This document shows positions 23,125-35,604 of a DNA stretch of 64,000 nucleotides, piece by piece; position 1 is the stretch's first letter; every line of letters starts with the position of its first letter. This DNA is from Ceratopteris richardii (taxonomy: Eukaryota; Streptophyta; Polypodiopsida; Polypodiales; Pteridaceae): assembly GCA_020310875.1 (NCBI GenBank), contig MU260052.1:1752501-1816500 (forward strand), given 5' to 3'. Under the pieces are notes generated by a model. That model saw nothing but the letters and a program-made list of their open reading frames with translations. It ran no database searches and had not been told where the DNA came from. A program made the translations under genes and the position numbers.

Positions 23125-26100
23125 CTAAGAACCTGAATCCTGTCTCAACTCGTGTGGAAACTGGCTTACAATCCTCAAAGTCAAAACGCTGAAGTAGTTT
23201 TTCAACCTACTTTGCTTGATGCATAACAACTCCCCCTCAACAGATACAAACTGGATGCCAAGATAGTAGCTCAAAAGACCAAGATAAGTGACATCAAAAG
23301 TATGCTGCAAATTAGCCATAAGAATGTCAAGTTTTGCATCACATGACCCAGTCAAGAGTATGTCATCGACATAAAGAACAAGCACTGTAAGATCAGCCCC
23401 ATTTTTGCGTACATAGAGTGTGCTTTCAATCAGACTACATGTGAAGCCAAGAGCAATCAAGTGCTTATGTATTTTGTCATACCATGCACGTGGAGCTTGC
23501 TTGAGACCATACAAGGCTTTATGCAAGCGACAAACCATATGCTCTTTCCCTTTCATAGCAAATCTAGGAGGTTGCTTCACATAGACCTCTTCTTGCAAAT
23601 CTCCATTCAAGAAGGCTGTTTTTATGTCCAATTGATGCACTTTCCAACCTCGATGGGCAACCAATGCAACCACGGTACGAATGGTAGTCATGCGTGAAGT
23701 AGGTGCAAAAGTTTCCTCATAGTCAATGCCATATTGTTGCGCATATCCTTTGGCAACCAATCTAGCTTTGTAGCGATCAATGCTACCATCAGATCTTCTC
23801 TTAATCTTGTAAACCCACTTTGTACCAATGGCATTCTTTCCTTTTGGCAATTCACATAACTCCCAAGTACCATTCCTATGTATGGAATCCATTTCTGATT
23901 GCATAGCACTCATCCATTGTGGATCATCACATGCATCTTCAAAAGAAAGTGGCTCTTCATTACATGCTGTAGCAATAAGAGAATAATCCACAAAATTACT
24001 TGATGCATGGTGAGAGCTTGATCTTGTTCTACCAAGTAAAGGTGCACTCAATTTGCTGTCCTGCAAAGTTTGTTTCAACCACTTTGGCATAGATTGTGCA
24101 CTCTTGATAGACATGCGTTCATTATGTAAAACATCTTCAATATGTACATCATGCGTGGGCTGAATTTCATGCTCATTTTCAGCCATATTTTGACGCAAAT
24201 ATTCAGCCATATGTGGCTGGAAATTTCCAACAGTTTTGATATTTTTTGGCTGAATTTTTTCAGCCATGTTTGGCTGGAAATTCTCTGAATTTTCAGCCCT
24301 ATTTGGCTGGAATTTTTCAGCCCTTTGAACCTCAGTTGGCTGGTCTACATGGCCATAGTCAAGCGCACCATTTTGGAAAAAAGGCATGAGTGTATCGAAC
24401 ACATCTTGTGAGCTAACTGTTGGCAGTTTTTTGCATTCAAGTAGAGGAAAAACTGAATTTTCAGTAAATACCACATCTCGACTCACAATAATTGTGTTCG
24501 TCAATGGATGGTACAACCGATATCCCTTACTTTCAGCACTATAACCAACAAATATACATTTCTTTGCCTTGTCATCAAGTTTGTGACGTTGTTGTGATGG
24601 CACAAGAGCATATGCCAAACAACCAAACACACGCATATAACTAACCATAGGCTTATGACCATTCCAAGCCTCATAAGGAGTGATGACTCTCAATGCTTTT
24701 GTAGGGCAGCGATTCAACACATAGTTTGCACACATGACCGCTTCCATCCAAAACTTATGAGGAAGATGCTTTCCTTTAACCATACATCGTGCCATTTCAA
24801 GTAAAGTTCTATTTTTACGCTCGGCAACACCATTTTGTTGAGGTGTATATGGCACTGTACATTGGTGTGAAATACCTCTTTCACAAAGAAAAGCATTAAA
24901 CTCATGTGACATGTACTCACCACCACGATCCGTGCGTAGAGTCAAAAGCTTTTGTGAAGAAAAATTTTCAGCCATAGCTAAAAATGCTTTGAAGCAAGAA
25001 AATACCTCATTCTTTGCTTTCATAGGATACACCCATGTATGGCGAGTAGCATCATCAATGAAGGTAAAAAAATATACATGCTTCCCAAAAGATGGAGTTT
25101 TGACCAGACCACATACATCACTATGAACAAGTTGCAATTTTTTTGTAGTGTGTGCGTGACTATCTTTTGGAAAAGAAGCACGATGCATTTTTCCAAGAAT
25201 GCAACCTTCACATGCATGCTTTTCAATGGACTCAAGTGTAGGCAAGCCAATAACCATGTCCTTCTTTTGCAAGTAGAGCAAACTATTGAAGTTTACGTGA
25301 CCAAAACGAGCATGCCAAAGCTCCATTTCAGCCATGGAAGAAGTATGAGCAACTAAGGCATTCGAGGTAGCCCTCTTGTATGTATCCATGCGATACAAAC
25401 CATTACATAATGTACCGGACATCACGATAACATCGCCATTGCTGAAATCATGAACCATACACTTATCATCAACAAAGTGTACATGAAGTCCAACTTTGGC
25501 AATCAACGGAACTGAAATTAAGTTCTTCTTGATACCGGGCACATACAATGCATTTTTCAAGAGAATCACACCTCCATTTGCAGCCGTAAGCTCAATTTCT
25601 CCTACTCCAATGATAGGATAAGAGGCATTGTTTGCACACACCACATGTCCTCCTTTAGGTGCATCTTTCAAAGAGGCAAAAAATCTTTTGCATGATGTTA
25701 TGTGCTTTGAAGCACCACTATCAAAGAACCAATCCAAATCAGCCTCACTCACAACCATACATTTGGAATGTAAAGAAGCATCATAATGACATGTAACAAC
25801 ACATGCCCAAAAATCTTGAGCCATGTTAGCTTCATCATTCTTTGCATTTGCTGAATTTTCAGCAATAGACATGCCGGATTCCTTCTTCTTTTCATTGCGT
25901 TTTGCAAGCTTTCTACACTCATCAATAGTATGACCAGCCTTCCGACAATATTTGCATCTCTTCTTCTTTTGCAAATCACCATCATTAGAGGAATGAGTGG
26001 AAGAGGAAGCTTGAGGCTTTGGTTTTGATGAACCAAAAGCTGAACCATACTTGCTTTTCCCCTTTTGTGAGATAGCAAGTGCTTGCGTTCCTTCAATCAA

Positions 26101-26775
26101 ACCACTCCTATTCACTCTAGATTTCTCTTCTTGCAAAAGAAGAGACACAACCTCATCAAATGCATACATATTAGGATTTCCTTTTGCAACCAAACGAAGT
26201 GTAGTAGCAAAGCTTTGAAAAGATTATGGTAATCCTTTCAACAATGTAGAAATGAGTGATGCATCCGGAATGATCTCATCTATGTTTGCCAATTGCTCTT
26301 TCAAGTCCTTGATGCGTGTCACATACACATCCACTGACTCATTTTTAGCCATACATACATCCTCAAGTTGCTTCCTCAAGTATGCAACATGTGCTTCATT
26401 ACGCACGGCATACAAAGAAGCAAGAGTGTCCCATGCCTGTCGTGATGTAGAACATGACCGAATGTGTGGAACTATATGACGCTTCACTGAAAGCGCAATC
26501 AAAGCATGAGCTTGAGCATCTTTTCCATCCCATCTAAGCTGCTCCTGTGTAGGTGGAGAAGGAGAAACCACTGTACTCGAAGAAGAAGCTCCATCTGTGA
26601 CAGTAGACTGTGAAGTAGAAGCACCTGCCGGTCTTCGATCTACATCTGCCACTATGTTCCAAAGTTGTTTTGCAACAAGAACATGCTTCATCATGTAAGA
26701 CCACATCCGATAGTTGGTCCCATCAAGCTTGTCTTCAGCTTGAAGCATGCCAAACAAGCCATTGCTGCCCACCAT
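23125..26775 (-). pseudogene. Copia-2 gag-protease-integrase-RT polyprotein
   Basis: Starts at the ATG at 26773-26775. One frame runs to 23125 apart from TAA at 26224-26226. Gag has a typical Trp-Xaa-Tyr-Met-Met helix region. The longer part (1,022 codons from 26193) has a canonical zinc knuckle (Cys80, Cys83, His88, Cys93), protease Asp-Ser-Gly-Ala-Ser with Asp158, GAG-pre-integrase, an integrase core with Asp-Arg-Gly-Gly-Glu and Asn-Gly-Val-Ala-Glu, a spacer with repeated Phe-Gln-Pro-Asn-Met-Ala-Glu-like units, and RT with Tyr-Val-Asp-Asp. The frame is lost near the end of RT. One stop plus a terminal frameshift means recent decay. Confidence 0.92.
24178..24326 (-). repeat. In-frame short repeats between integrase and RT of Copia-2
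   Basis: Four to six imperfect units encode Phe-Gln-Pro-(Asn/His)-Met-Ala-Glu and variants. The DNA unit contains TTTCAGCC and its complement GGCTGAAA or GGCTGGAAA, so adjacent units can pair. It sits in the linker between integrase and RT, a position tolerant of length change. Confidence 0.75.
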
Positions 26776-27040
26776 TTCACTAAGGAACAAGAATGTGACA
26801 AAATCTTCACTTCGATGAAAGCTGAAATGAGTGCTGAAATTTCAGCTCACAAACCGTCACTTTGATGGTGATTCTGACTGCACGAATGGCTTTGAAATGG
26901 GGGTAAAACCCTAGTGCACCTGAAGGAAATGTTTTCGGGCTGCTGAAATTCACACTTCTATGCTCCGAAGTCGATTTGCACTATTAAAGTGCGCGCGCGC
27001 CGCGACGCGAAAAACCCAAACTTGAGAAGAAGCTGAACCT

Positions 27041-27052
27041 ACTTTGATACCA
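27041..27052 (-). other. Copia-2 primer-binding site (initiator Met tRNA type)
   Basis: Sense strand TGGTATCAAAGT, one base after the 5' LTR, the same layout as Copia-1. It matches the initiator Met site in its first eight bases and most of the rest. Confidence 0.75.
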
Positions 27053-27053
27053 C

Positions 27054-27346
27054 TATTGAGTGTGTGTAGAAGTGCGAGAGACACACAAGAAGCACACACA
27101 AGGAGCACAAACGTAGCAAGACACACGGAGAAGACGATGGCTGGAATAGCTCTCTCTATTGATCGATGAACTGAACTGAAGTAAGAGTTGAATAATATCC
27201 CTAAGTACAAAGTACCACCACATATGAGAGTATCAAGTATGTGGTAACATGGGAAAAAAACCTCTAGCCAGCACTAGAGTAAAAAGTGCCCATGTATAGG
27301 GAAAAGGTTCACATCAAAGCTACTCGAGGAACACAGAAGTGTAACA
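27054..27346 (-). repeat. Copia-2 5' LTR (293 bp)
   Basis: Partner of 22171-22463. The inner TG end (plus-strand reading) has decayed to TA. The outer end is ...GTAACA followed by the agttc target copy. An open frame crossing its outer edge (27274-27675) is a fusion of Gypsy C PR2 with LTR sequence and not a gene. Confidence 0.93.
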
Positions 27347-27351
27347 AGTTC

Positions 27352-30300
27352 CACCTCGCCCATGCAAGGGATCTCCATGCCTCCCAATCCTATGAGATAT
27401 GCTTCTATAGGATTGACATTTAATTTCAACTTTTGACAGTAAGAAAATTTAACAGCACTAGTGGCTGCACCTGAGTCAATCAAGGCCCTTACAATCCTTG
27501 CACTCTTTCCTTGTCCTATCTCTAAGGTTACAAAAGGACGTCGGTCAATTATTCTATGAGAGTTAATACCTGAAACTTCACACATAGCCATATGATACCC
27601 TGGATCTACGTAGGCATCTATCCTAGGCTGTTCTCTACCCTGTCTTCTCAATTTCATTCTTCGAATGCGTTCCAAGGCTTCTGCCTGCGCTTCTTCTCAG
27701 ATTCGCTTTTCTTCTTCCTTGCGTTTCTTAGCAGTATTGAGTCGAGTTATCATCTCTTTTGTCAGGGGTTCTTGATATAACTTGACTCTGCATCCACTAA
27801 TGTAACTTGGGAGAACATCACCCTCTAGTGTAGCTAATTGAACTGCTCCACTGGTTGAGATCCTATTTATGATCATAGGTCCATAGCCTCTCTTCTCTAA
27901 TTTCCGTGCATGTTGCTTCAAAGTGTAGACTAAGACTAGGTCTCCAGTTTTCAAGCCTTTGTCCTTCACATGGGCATCAAAATATGCCTTCTATCTTTTC
28001 TTAGCAGCATAAATTCCTGCTGCAGCTCTTAATCTCGTTTCACCTAGTCGCTCTAGGTCAAAGATTCTCGAAGAGAGTTCATGACCCGTCCACTCATGCT
28101 CATGTGCTACCCTTAGTGTAGGTATCAAGAAGTCTAATGGGAGCACTGCATTCTGGCCAAATACCATCTGAAAGGGTGTGGCTTGGAGTATCGTTTTATA
28201 GGCAACTCTGTATGCCCAAACGGCATGGTGTAGTTGTTTGTCCCAATCAGAGCGTTTATTATTCACTAATTTCGTCAGTACATTGCAGAGAATCATATTT
28301 GTGCTTTCAGCTTGCCCATTAGCTTGTGGATGATAGGGGGAAGACTTCTTGTGTATTACCAAGAATTCTTGGAGCAGATTTTCAATAACTTCATTCAAGA
28401 AGTGAGTGCCTCTATCACTTACTAGCTCGATAGGTAACCTGTATCTAGTGAACACATTCTCAAATAAGAACTTAGCTGTCGTTTGAGCATTGTTCTTTGT
28501 TGTGGCTTTCACTTCTACCCACTTGGTTAAATAATCTGTGGCCACAATGATATATTCAGCATGTGAACCCTTAGCTGGGGGATTAATAGGACCTACAAAG
28601 TCTATTCCCCACTTAGAGAATGCATGTCCACCCATCATAGGTATCAGAGGCATCTCATCTTTGCATATAGGATACTGAGTTCGTTGGCAAACATCACACC
28701 TCTTCACATAGGTATGTGCATCCATATGAAGGGTTCGCCACCATAATCCTGCAAATAGGATTGCCTTGATCACCCGATCTGGTCCAAAGTGTCCTCTTGC
28801 TACACCCTGGTGAGCCGTTTCCAAGATCTTAAGATATTCGCTCTCATGGACACATAATCTGAGGTAACCATCTTTAACCCGCTTGTATAGATTATCACCA
28901 ATGATTGAGTAATCTAGGGCTTCGTGTTCTAGACTTCTTTGTCTGGCCAATGTCATATCTTGAGGGAATTTTTTCATCCTCAGGAAGGCTACCAATGGTT
29001 CGCTCCAATCTGGTATTAAAGACACCTGGTACAATGTAGCGTGCTCCACAGGTGGTTTAATATAACAAACTGGGCATTCTTTACACAACTTATGGACATC
29101 AGCCTCCATAGTCAGCCAATGCACTCCGAGTCTCCTTAGTGTCTGTAGGGTTCATTGCCTTGAGTAATGTTGCTCTAATGCACCTACATGTGCTAATCGC
29201 AACCATTTTGCGTACTCATCCTCTTCCACACAATAGGCTAATATCCCTTGATCTGTATGCTTGTACATACTTCCTGCCATGATATGGTACTTCTGGGCTT
29301 TTACTATCTCCCTATCCTGTGTGTTTATTACTAGGTGATTAGGCCCGTATGTCAATACTGGCACTAATGGCTTAGCCCATTGAGGTACCACTTCCAAATT
29401 AAACAAGTAAGCATCAGGAAGATCATCTGATACTCCTTGTGGGGCCTCTCCAAATGTAAGCCTAGAGAGATGGTCTGCTCTCAAATGAGTTTTGCCTTTC
29501 CTCACCACAACCTCAAAGTCGTATTCCATTAGCAAGAGGAACCATCTTACTAATCTGCCTGTATTGCATGGCTTGTTTACCAAGTATAACAGTGCGTGAT
29601 GATCAGTAAAAAATTTAAACTTATTTGCAAGCAAATAGTGTCTAAACTTTTTAACTGCATATACCATGCCTAATCCTTCTCGTTCACTGGTGGTATAGTT
29701 TTGTTCAGCTGCATTCAACTGTCTACTAGCATATGCAATTGGAAGATCCATATTACCTTCACCCGTTGGTTGTGCGAGCACACATCCGATAGCATAATTG
29801 GATGCATCCACATGGACATGAAAGGGATTATTCCAATCTGGTGTAGTCAAGATTGGCGATGAACATAATCATCATTTAAGCTCATTGAAGGAGTTCTCAC
29901 ATTCCTCAGTCCACTCAAAATTGGTCAAGAGTCCATACAGAGGCTTTGCAATGATGGCATACATGTGTATGAAGCATCGGTAATAACCACAATGCCCCAT
30001 GAAAGCTTGCACTTGCTTGACATTCTTTGGCCTAGGTAGCTCTGCTATAGCTTTTACTTTCTCCTCATCCGTGGATATACCATTCTTTGACACTATGTGT
30101 CCTAGAATCTTGCCTTGCCTGACCATGAAAACACACTTTTCTAGGTTCAAGCAGACTTGATATTCTCTACATTTGTCAAAAACTTGCTTGAGTTCAGGTA
30201 TATGTGTTTGTCTAATGTTGGAATGAGCACAAAGATCGTCAACATAGAATTCTAAATTCTTTCTCAAGAACTCTTTAGACACATGGCACATCAGCCTCTG

Positions 30301-31014
30301 AAAAGTGGCTGGTGCGTTGGTGAGGCCAAATGGCATTACCCGAAAGGCGAATATGCACCACTCTGTGGCAAAAGCTGTCTTATGTTGATCTTCACGAGCT
30401 ATGGCCACTTGATTGTAGCCCGAGAATCCATCAAGGAAGCTGTACACTTCCTTGCCTGCTACTCTTTCTAGTAGATGCTCAGTGATAGGAAGCGGATAGT
30501 TATCTCGGATAGTGGCTGCATTAACTTTCTTCAACTTAATACATACACGTAACTTTCCATTCTTTTTGGGAACCACTACAATAGGGGATACCCACTCAGT
30601 GTGCTCAATTTCATAGATAAATCCAGCTTCTACCAGTCTATCTATCTCTTCTTTGATCTTGGAAGCATAATTATCATTGTATGTGTATGGCTTCTGCTTA
30701 GAGGGTTTGGCATCCGAGGTCATGGGAATAGTGTGTGAACATATGTCAGGGTCTACTCCTTTCAAATCCTTATAGCTCCAAGCGAATACATATCTGTATT
30801 CTCTTAGCAAGGCTATTAACTCATGCTCTTCTTCCTCCGTCAGATCGTGCCCTATGTAGGTGCATCTTTCTTCTCCTTCTTCTATGGCTACAACTATTTT
30901 CTTGGTGGTTTCTTTGTTATCATAGGCTTCCCCTGATTGTGCCTCACATTTAGGCATTCTTACCATGACTCTTCTATCATCTATTTCATACTTTTTAAAA
31001 TTTTCAGGGACCTC
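27352..31014 (-). pseudogene. Element C pol: RT, RNase H, integrase with two zinc modules, PR2 N-terminal half
   Basis: One continuous frame on the minus strand interrupted only by stop codons: TGA-TGA near 29868-29872, TGA at about 29149, TAG at 27991 and TGA at 27697. RT has Tyr-Val-Asp-Asp (about 30230). RNase H is at 29470-29840. Zinc module 1 (29063-29190) and module 2 (28688-28812) both read H-X6-H-X30-C-X2-C. The integrase core lies at about 28260-28600, and the GPY-type module at 27780-27900. PR2 begins with Ala-Leu-Ile-Asp-Ser-Gly-Ala-Ala (Asp codon 27475-27477) and is cut by Copia-2. At least three stops fall where relatives or context call for CGA (Arg). Confidence 0.92.
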
Positions 31015-31044
31015 AAACAGAGATTGTTCTTCTTCTTGTGTGAC

Positions 31045-34000
31045 TTATTTCTTCTTCCTCTTCCTGCCTTCACTCTTAGTGGTCACTTGTGTGGTTAACC
31101 TTACATCATTTGTGAACTCTCCATGTCTCTGAGGGTGAACTTCTACTTCATAGAAGTATTCTTCATCTGATGCAAAGGGTGGGTCCATAATGATTGACTC
31201 TAAATCAAAGTCACTTGCATCTTCAAATGCATCAGTGCTAGGTTCACATTCTTCTAGAACCGAATCTCCCATGATTGGCTCTATGGAGAAGACTGAAATG
31301 TCATAGCCATCCTCGTCATAGTGGGGTGTCCATTGTTCTTCATTGATGGCTACATCCATTGTTGCTAAAATTTCTGCCCAGCCGTGATGTTCGAATTATT
31401 CGTCAGGAAATACTACAGGTGCATAGGCTGGGTCTTGAACTGATCTATGGGTTTCTTTTGCACCTATCTCTCTGGCTTTTTCTCTCTTCACTTCTTCTAC
31501 GGCTACCTTGCACATACATAAGTGGGTGTCTTCATGCATCCATGATGATCCAGATCCTATGGAATGCACTGACTCAGTATCATCTTTGACTCTATGGATG
31601 GGATTCCATTGGATGGGGTGTACATCTCTATGAGAGTAATCCTTGAGATTGACGCAACTGCCGAATAAATGGTCTTCCCAAAATCATCTCATACGCCTGA
31701 TTTTTGCTAAAGTCACATATAGCAAAAGTTTGCGCAAACTCTACACCATATGTAGTGAGAGTGATTCCTTCTAGCAATCCTAAGGGTCTATCTATGTGAC
31801 CATCGGCCATCTGCAATTTCATTCTCGTTGGCCTGAGTGCTGCTTGCCCCATTGCTTCCATAGGGAAGTGGTGGCAATTGCAACTCCTGCACCTGAGTCT
31901 AGAATTGCCTTGGTTGTGTATCCCTGATGGGTAATGGGAAGATAGGTGTTTCCTTCTTCTCCTTCACTCATGTCTACTATCTTGTCCAAGGGTATTTCTG
32001 GCACCGTTCTATGAGAAGCTACTTGGGAACGAGGTTTTGCTACTTCAGGAACTTGATTGGCTACATGCTTCCATAGTTCTGGCCTAACTTTGAGTAGCTC
32101 TTCCAAGGTGAGATTGCACTACACTTTAGTGTTTTTCACTACCTCTGTATTCCTAGGTATGACTGAGTCTTCGTTTCTTACCATGACCATGGGTGTCCTC
32201 ATATATGTAGACTTAGCTTCCCATGGGCCTGTGAAATGGAGCAATTCTTGTAAGGAGTTAGACTCAAAGTCTAATCTCTCCTGAGATTGGGTACTAGCCT
32301 GCTCTCCATAAATAGAAGGAATGTCTTGTGGGAATTGATCATGTGCATCATCCACAAGTTCAATGGGAGGAGGGACTTCACTCTCTTTAGCCCATTTCTC
32401 TTCTTGAATCTCTTGTAGGAATTCTTGTGAATATTGATTCATAGAAGAAGAGGTGTCTGGTTCCGTGGAATTAGGCACATAAGCTTCCTGGGGGGGATGC
32501 TTATTCTTTTACTTGCTTCATCTCTCCCTTGAGCGTTTTCTTCCTTGGCAGATCTTGCAATTATGCTCTCTAACTTCTCTAATAGTCCATCCAAGTGCAA
32601 TTGTGCCTTAGTTGAGCAAGAGTAGTTGAAGAGGCGACTGGCTTCAAACATGGTGTGAGCCAATGCTACTAGTTTTGCGCAAAGCTTGGTTCTTTCTATC
32701 TCTAGGTCAGCTCTAGGGTAGCACTTGTCATGATCCGTCACATTTGGCCCCTCTTGGATTCTGGCCTGATATGCCTTAAGCATCATGTCTATGTCTTCAG
32801 GAGTGGGGTCAGCTAAGACTGATCCTACTCTAGGGGGTGGTGGGATGGTCTGAGGTGGGTTAGATGGTGATAGGGATGAAGGTGGTGGTGGTATATGAGA
32901 GTTTGTTTGAGAGGTGAGTTCAACAATTTTGGCTTTTGTTTCTCTTATGTTTTCTTCTAAGTCGCTCATCTTTTTAGACCATTGTCTTTCATTCTCTCTC
33001 GGCTATCTTTCCATGCTCTCGACCGTTCCTTGGCTATGTTCACAGTTTCACTAACCTTGACACCCTTTTCTTGGCCTAGACCTTGGTTCTGCTACAAAGC
33101 TTGAGCTCTGGTGACCACTTGCACAGGAGCAGTGGAAGTTACACTTCCCGTTGAGTCTACTACTAACCCAATAACATTGATAGGAGTGATTTTTGGCATA
33201 TTATTGGGGTTCTTTGGGCGATCTCATAAGAGATGCTCCTTTCCGCAATCTTGACAAAAACCCTGGATTGTTACCGAACGGGGTTGTGTAGGTGCAGGCA
33301 TTGGGCAATCACGAATGAGGTGATGACCTTGACATCTGTAGCATGGTCCTCTAGGGAATGGGGGTCTTACTTGCCTAGGTTGAGGTCTAGGGTTGGGATT
33401 TGTGTACATGATGTTTGCATACTCTGGATCCCAACTAGGTTCACTCGGTTCTTCACTATAGTAGGAGTCATCATGTTTAGGAGACTGCATGTCGTAAGCT
33501 TGGGGGCTATCAATATGTGTAGAATCAAAGCTATGGTCACTGGGGTCACTTTCTGAAAGCAATGGTGTTACTGGCACTATGGCTCTATTCAGGTTCTCTT
33601 CTGCAGCTGCATACTTGACTGGGATCACATTGGCTGGAGCAGGGGGTTGTTGGGCTAGCACTCGTTGAGGTCTATGTTGGGCCTGATATTGTGGTTGGTA
33701 GGTTTGTTGAGGCCTACAATACTGTTGTGGTGGATACTGGTTCTGATATCTTCCCTGTTGTGGATAGGGCTGAGGGTAGGTTTGCCTAACCGCTTGCTTA
33801 TTGTATGGGCAGTCTTGTGCTGTGTGATTAGTGTACCTCCGTTCTATGGTGCAGTATTGGCTACTAGGGTTCACTTGGGGTTGATCCATGATGGGACATA
33901 CGTTTGCCATATGGTCACCTCCACAAGTATGGCCCCGCTTAACAGGGGCAAATCTTGGAATTTGTTTTTTAGAGACACCTAGTTTTTGAGCTACCTTCTC

Positions 34001-35604
34001 TGCACGTTCCTCAATAGATGTGGATTGTGTGGAAGAGAGGCTAGACGAACTATCTGAATCTTTGTAGATTTTTGAAAGCTCTAATTCCTCCCCTAGGTTA
34101 TCTTCAATATCAATGCACATGCATACACACTCTTCTATGGTCCTAGGGTCCTTCAAGTACACATATGATCTCAATTTAGTACTTAGCAATCCACTAGGAA
34201 TAAAGCCACTTGTTTGCCTAGTGTGGGTAACTCAGGAATAGGGCATCTCTCTAAGTATTGCCTAAACCTTCTACCTGCAAGTCTCACGGTCTCTTGAGGT
34301 GTCTGCTTGAAGCTATGAATCAGTGAGGAAGTATTATGACTTATGCCACTCTTAGAGAATTCAGTAATGAATGCCTCCAAAAGTTGGTCTATGTTCCTGA
34401 AGTGTCTCTCATTTCGTGGTTGAAACCACTTAAGAGCTGTGTTCCTAAGGGTTAGACCAAAGGCATTGTATTGTGTGAACAGATCCTCAACTTGTTCAGC
34501 TCTCAAGACTTTCCTAAACTCGGCCACACGATCATATGGGCCTCTAGTGCCATCGAAATAGTTCTTCATGGATGTAACCAGCTGGGTTGGCCTCAAGGTT
34601 CTGGTCTGTTCCCTAGGCCTTGGCAAAGGAAAATCATCAGCATTTCTTAGGTTTCTTGGGGCTCTAGTTCTCTCAGGTTCCATTCTATCCATTTTCGGTC
34701 TCGTTCTTTCTCTTCCCATTGGGTTGGCAAAACTCACTTCTGGCCTATCTCTACTTCGGTCCCTTTGAGCTCCATGAACTTGGGATATTCCCGCTCCTAG
34801 GTGGCCAAAAGAGACGTTAGATCTTGGTTGGGGGAAAATAAATTCTCCCTTTCAAGTGTAGGCATGCCTACCATGCTCTGTGACCACAAATATTCTTTCT
34901 GAAGCATTGTCTAAATAGGTCACCTTGCCTGGGCTATCATGATCTTTGAATTCATAGATCGTGATCATTCCTATCTCATTAGGTTGATCAGACTTATACC
35001 TCCAAAAGGCTTCATCAGTCTCTCGGTTCAAGAGCAAATCTATGCTCTTATTGTCCTGGGGGATCCATTCTGGCGTGATAATTCTAGTGAGGAATGATTT
35101 GCCTCGAGGGGCTTTAGGCTCTCCACCCATGTTTCCTTGCTCTAGGTCACCTATATTTGTCTCTGGGATCACATTCTCAAATTCTTCTGTCCCATCTGGG
35201 TGACTGGTGACTACGTATATGGTTCCTTCTTTGTCTAGGTATGCTCCATTTTCAAACTTGACGGCTGGATGTTCAATTCCAATGGATTGGTCAGGGTTTT
35301 TAATTTGGACCACGGGCCTTCCTAGTCCGTCCTCATAGATGCAAGCACCTAATCAGTTGGTCCTAAGGTATTCCAGCTGTGTCTTGTAGGGGCCTTCAAC
35401 CCTCTGTAGGTATGGCATGCCTGAACTTCTTGTGGGTCTCTCCATACCATGAGAAATTTCAGACTCGCTAGTTTCAGAGCTAGGGTAGTGCGAATAGTGG
35501 CTCAATTGCTAGGCCCAAGTCCTAGCAGTATGATTGACACTAGCCTCTGAAGACCTAAGACTTTGTCTATCTCTTCCTAGGTGTCGTCCTGATCTAAGGT
35601 TCAT
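31045..35604 (-). pseudogene. Element C gag and PR1
   Basis: Start ATG at 35602-35604, giving Met-Asn-Leu-Arg-Ser-Gly-Arg, the same N-terminus as D Gag. Several stops and frameshifts follow. The capsid-like domain is at 34183-34737. Zinc knuckles include Cys-Gly-Gly-Asp-His, Cys-Tyr-Arg-Cys-Gln-Gly-His-His and Cys-Gln-Asp-Cys-Gly-Lys-Glu-His, the complete ones with X3 spacing, plus the C-X8-H-X4-C variant. A Pro/Gln/Tyr-rich stretch is at 33650-33800. PR1 has Leu-Asp-Ser-Gly-Ala-Gly (Asp codon 31897-31899) and Ile-Leu-Gly-Arg-Pro-Phe (about 31660). The last frame ends with TAA at 31045-31047, in the same frame as pol downstream. Confidence 0.88.

Larger units (their letters stand above)
22171..27346 (-). 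mobile_element. Ty1/Copia element 2 inside Gypsy C
   Basis: 5.2-kb Copia element with short 293-bp LTRs. The target duplication agttc (22166-22170 and 27347-27351) lies within PR2 of Gypsy C. Gag through most of RT forms one frame with a single TAA; the end of RT is shifted. Seven or more LTR differences by eye make it older than Gypsy D. Confidence 0.95.

Noticed and set aside
27274..27675. Open frame joining a retropepsin start to a short tail
   Set aside because: It crosses the Copia-2 boundary and fuses Gypsy C PR2 with LTR sequence; accidental.
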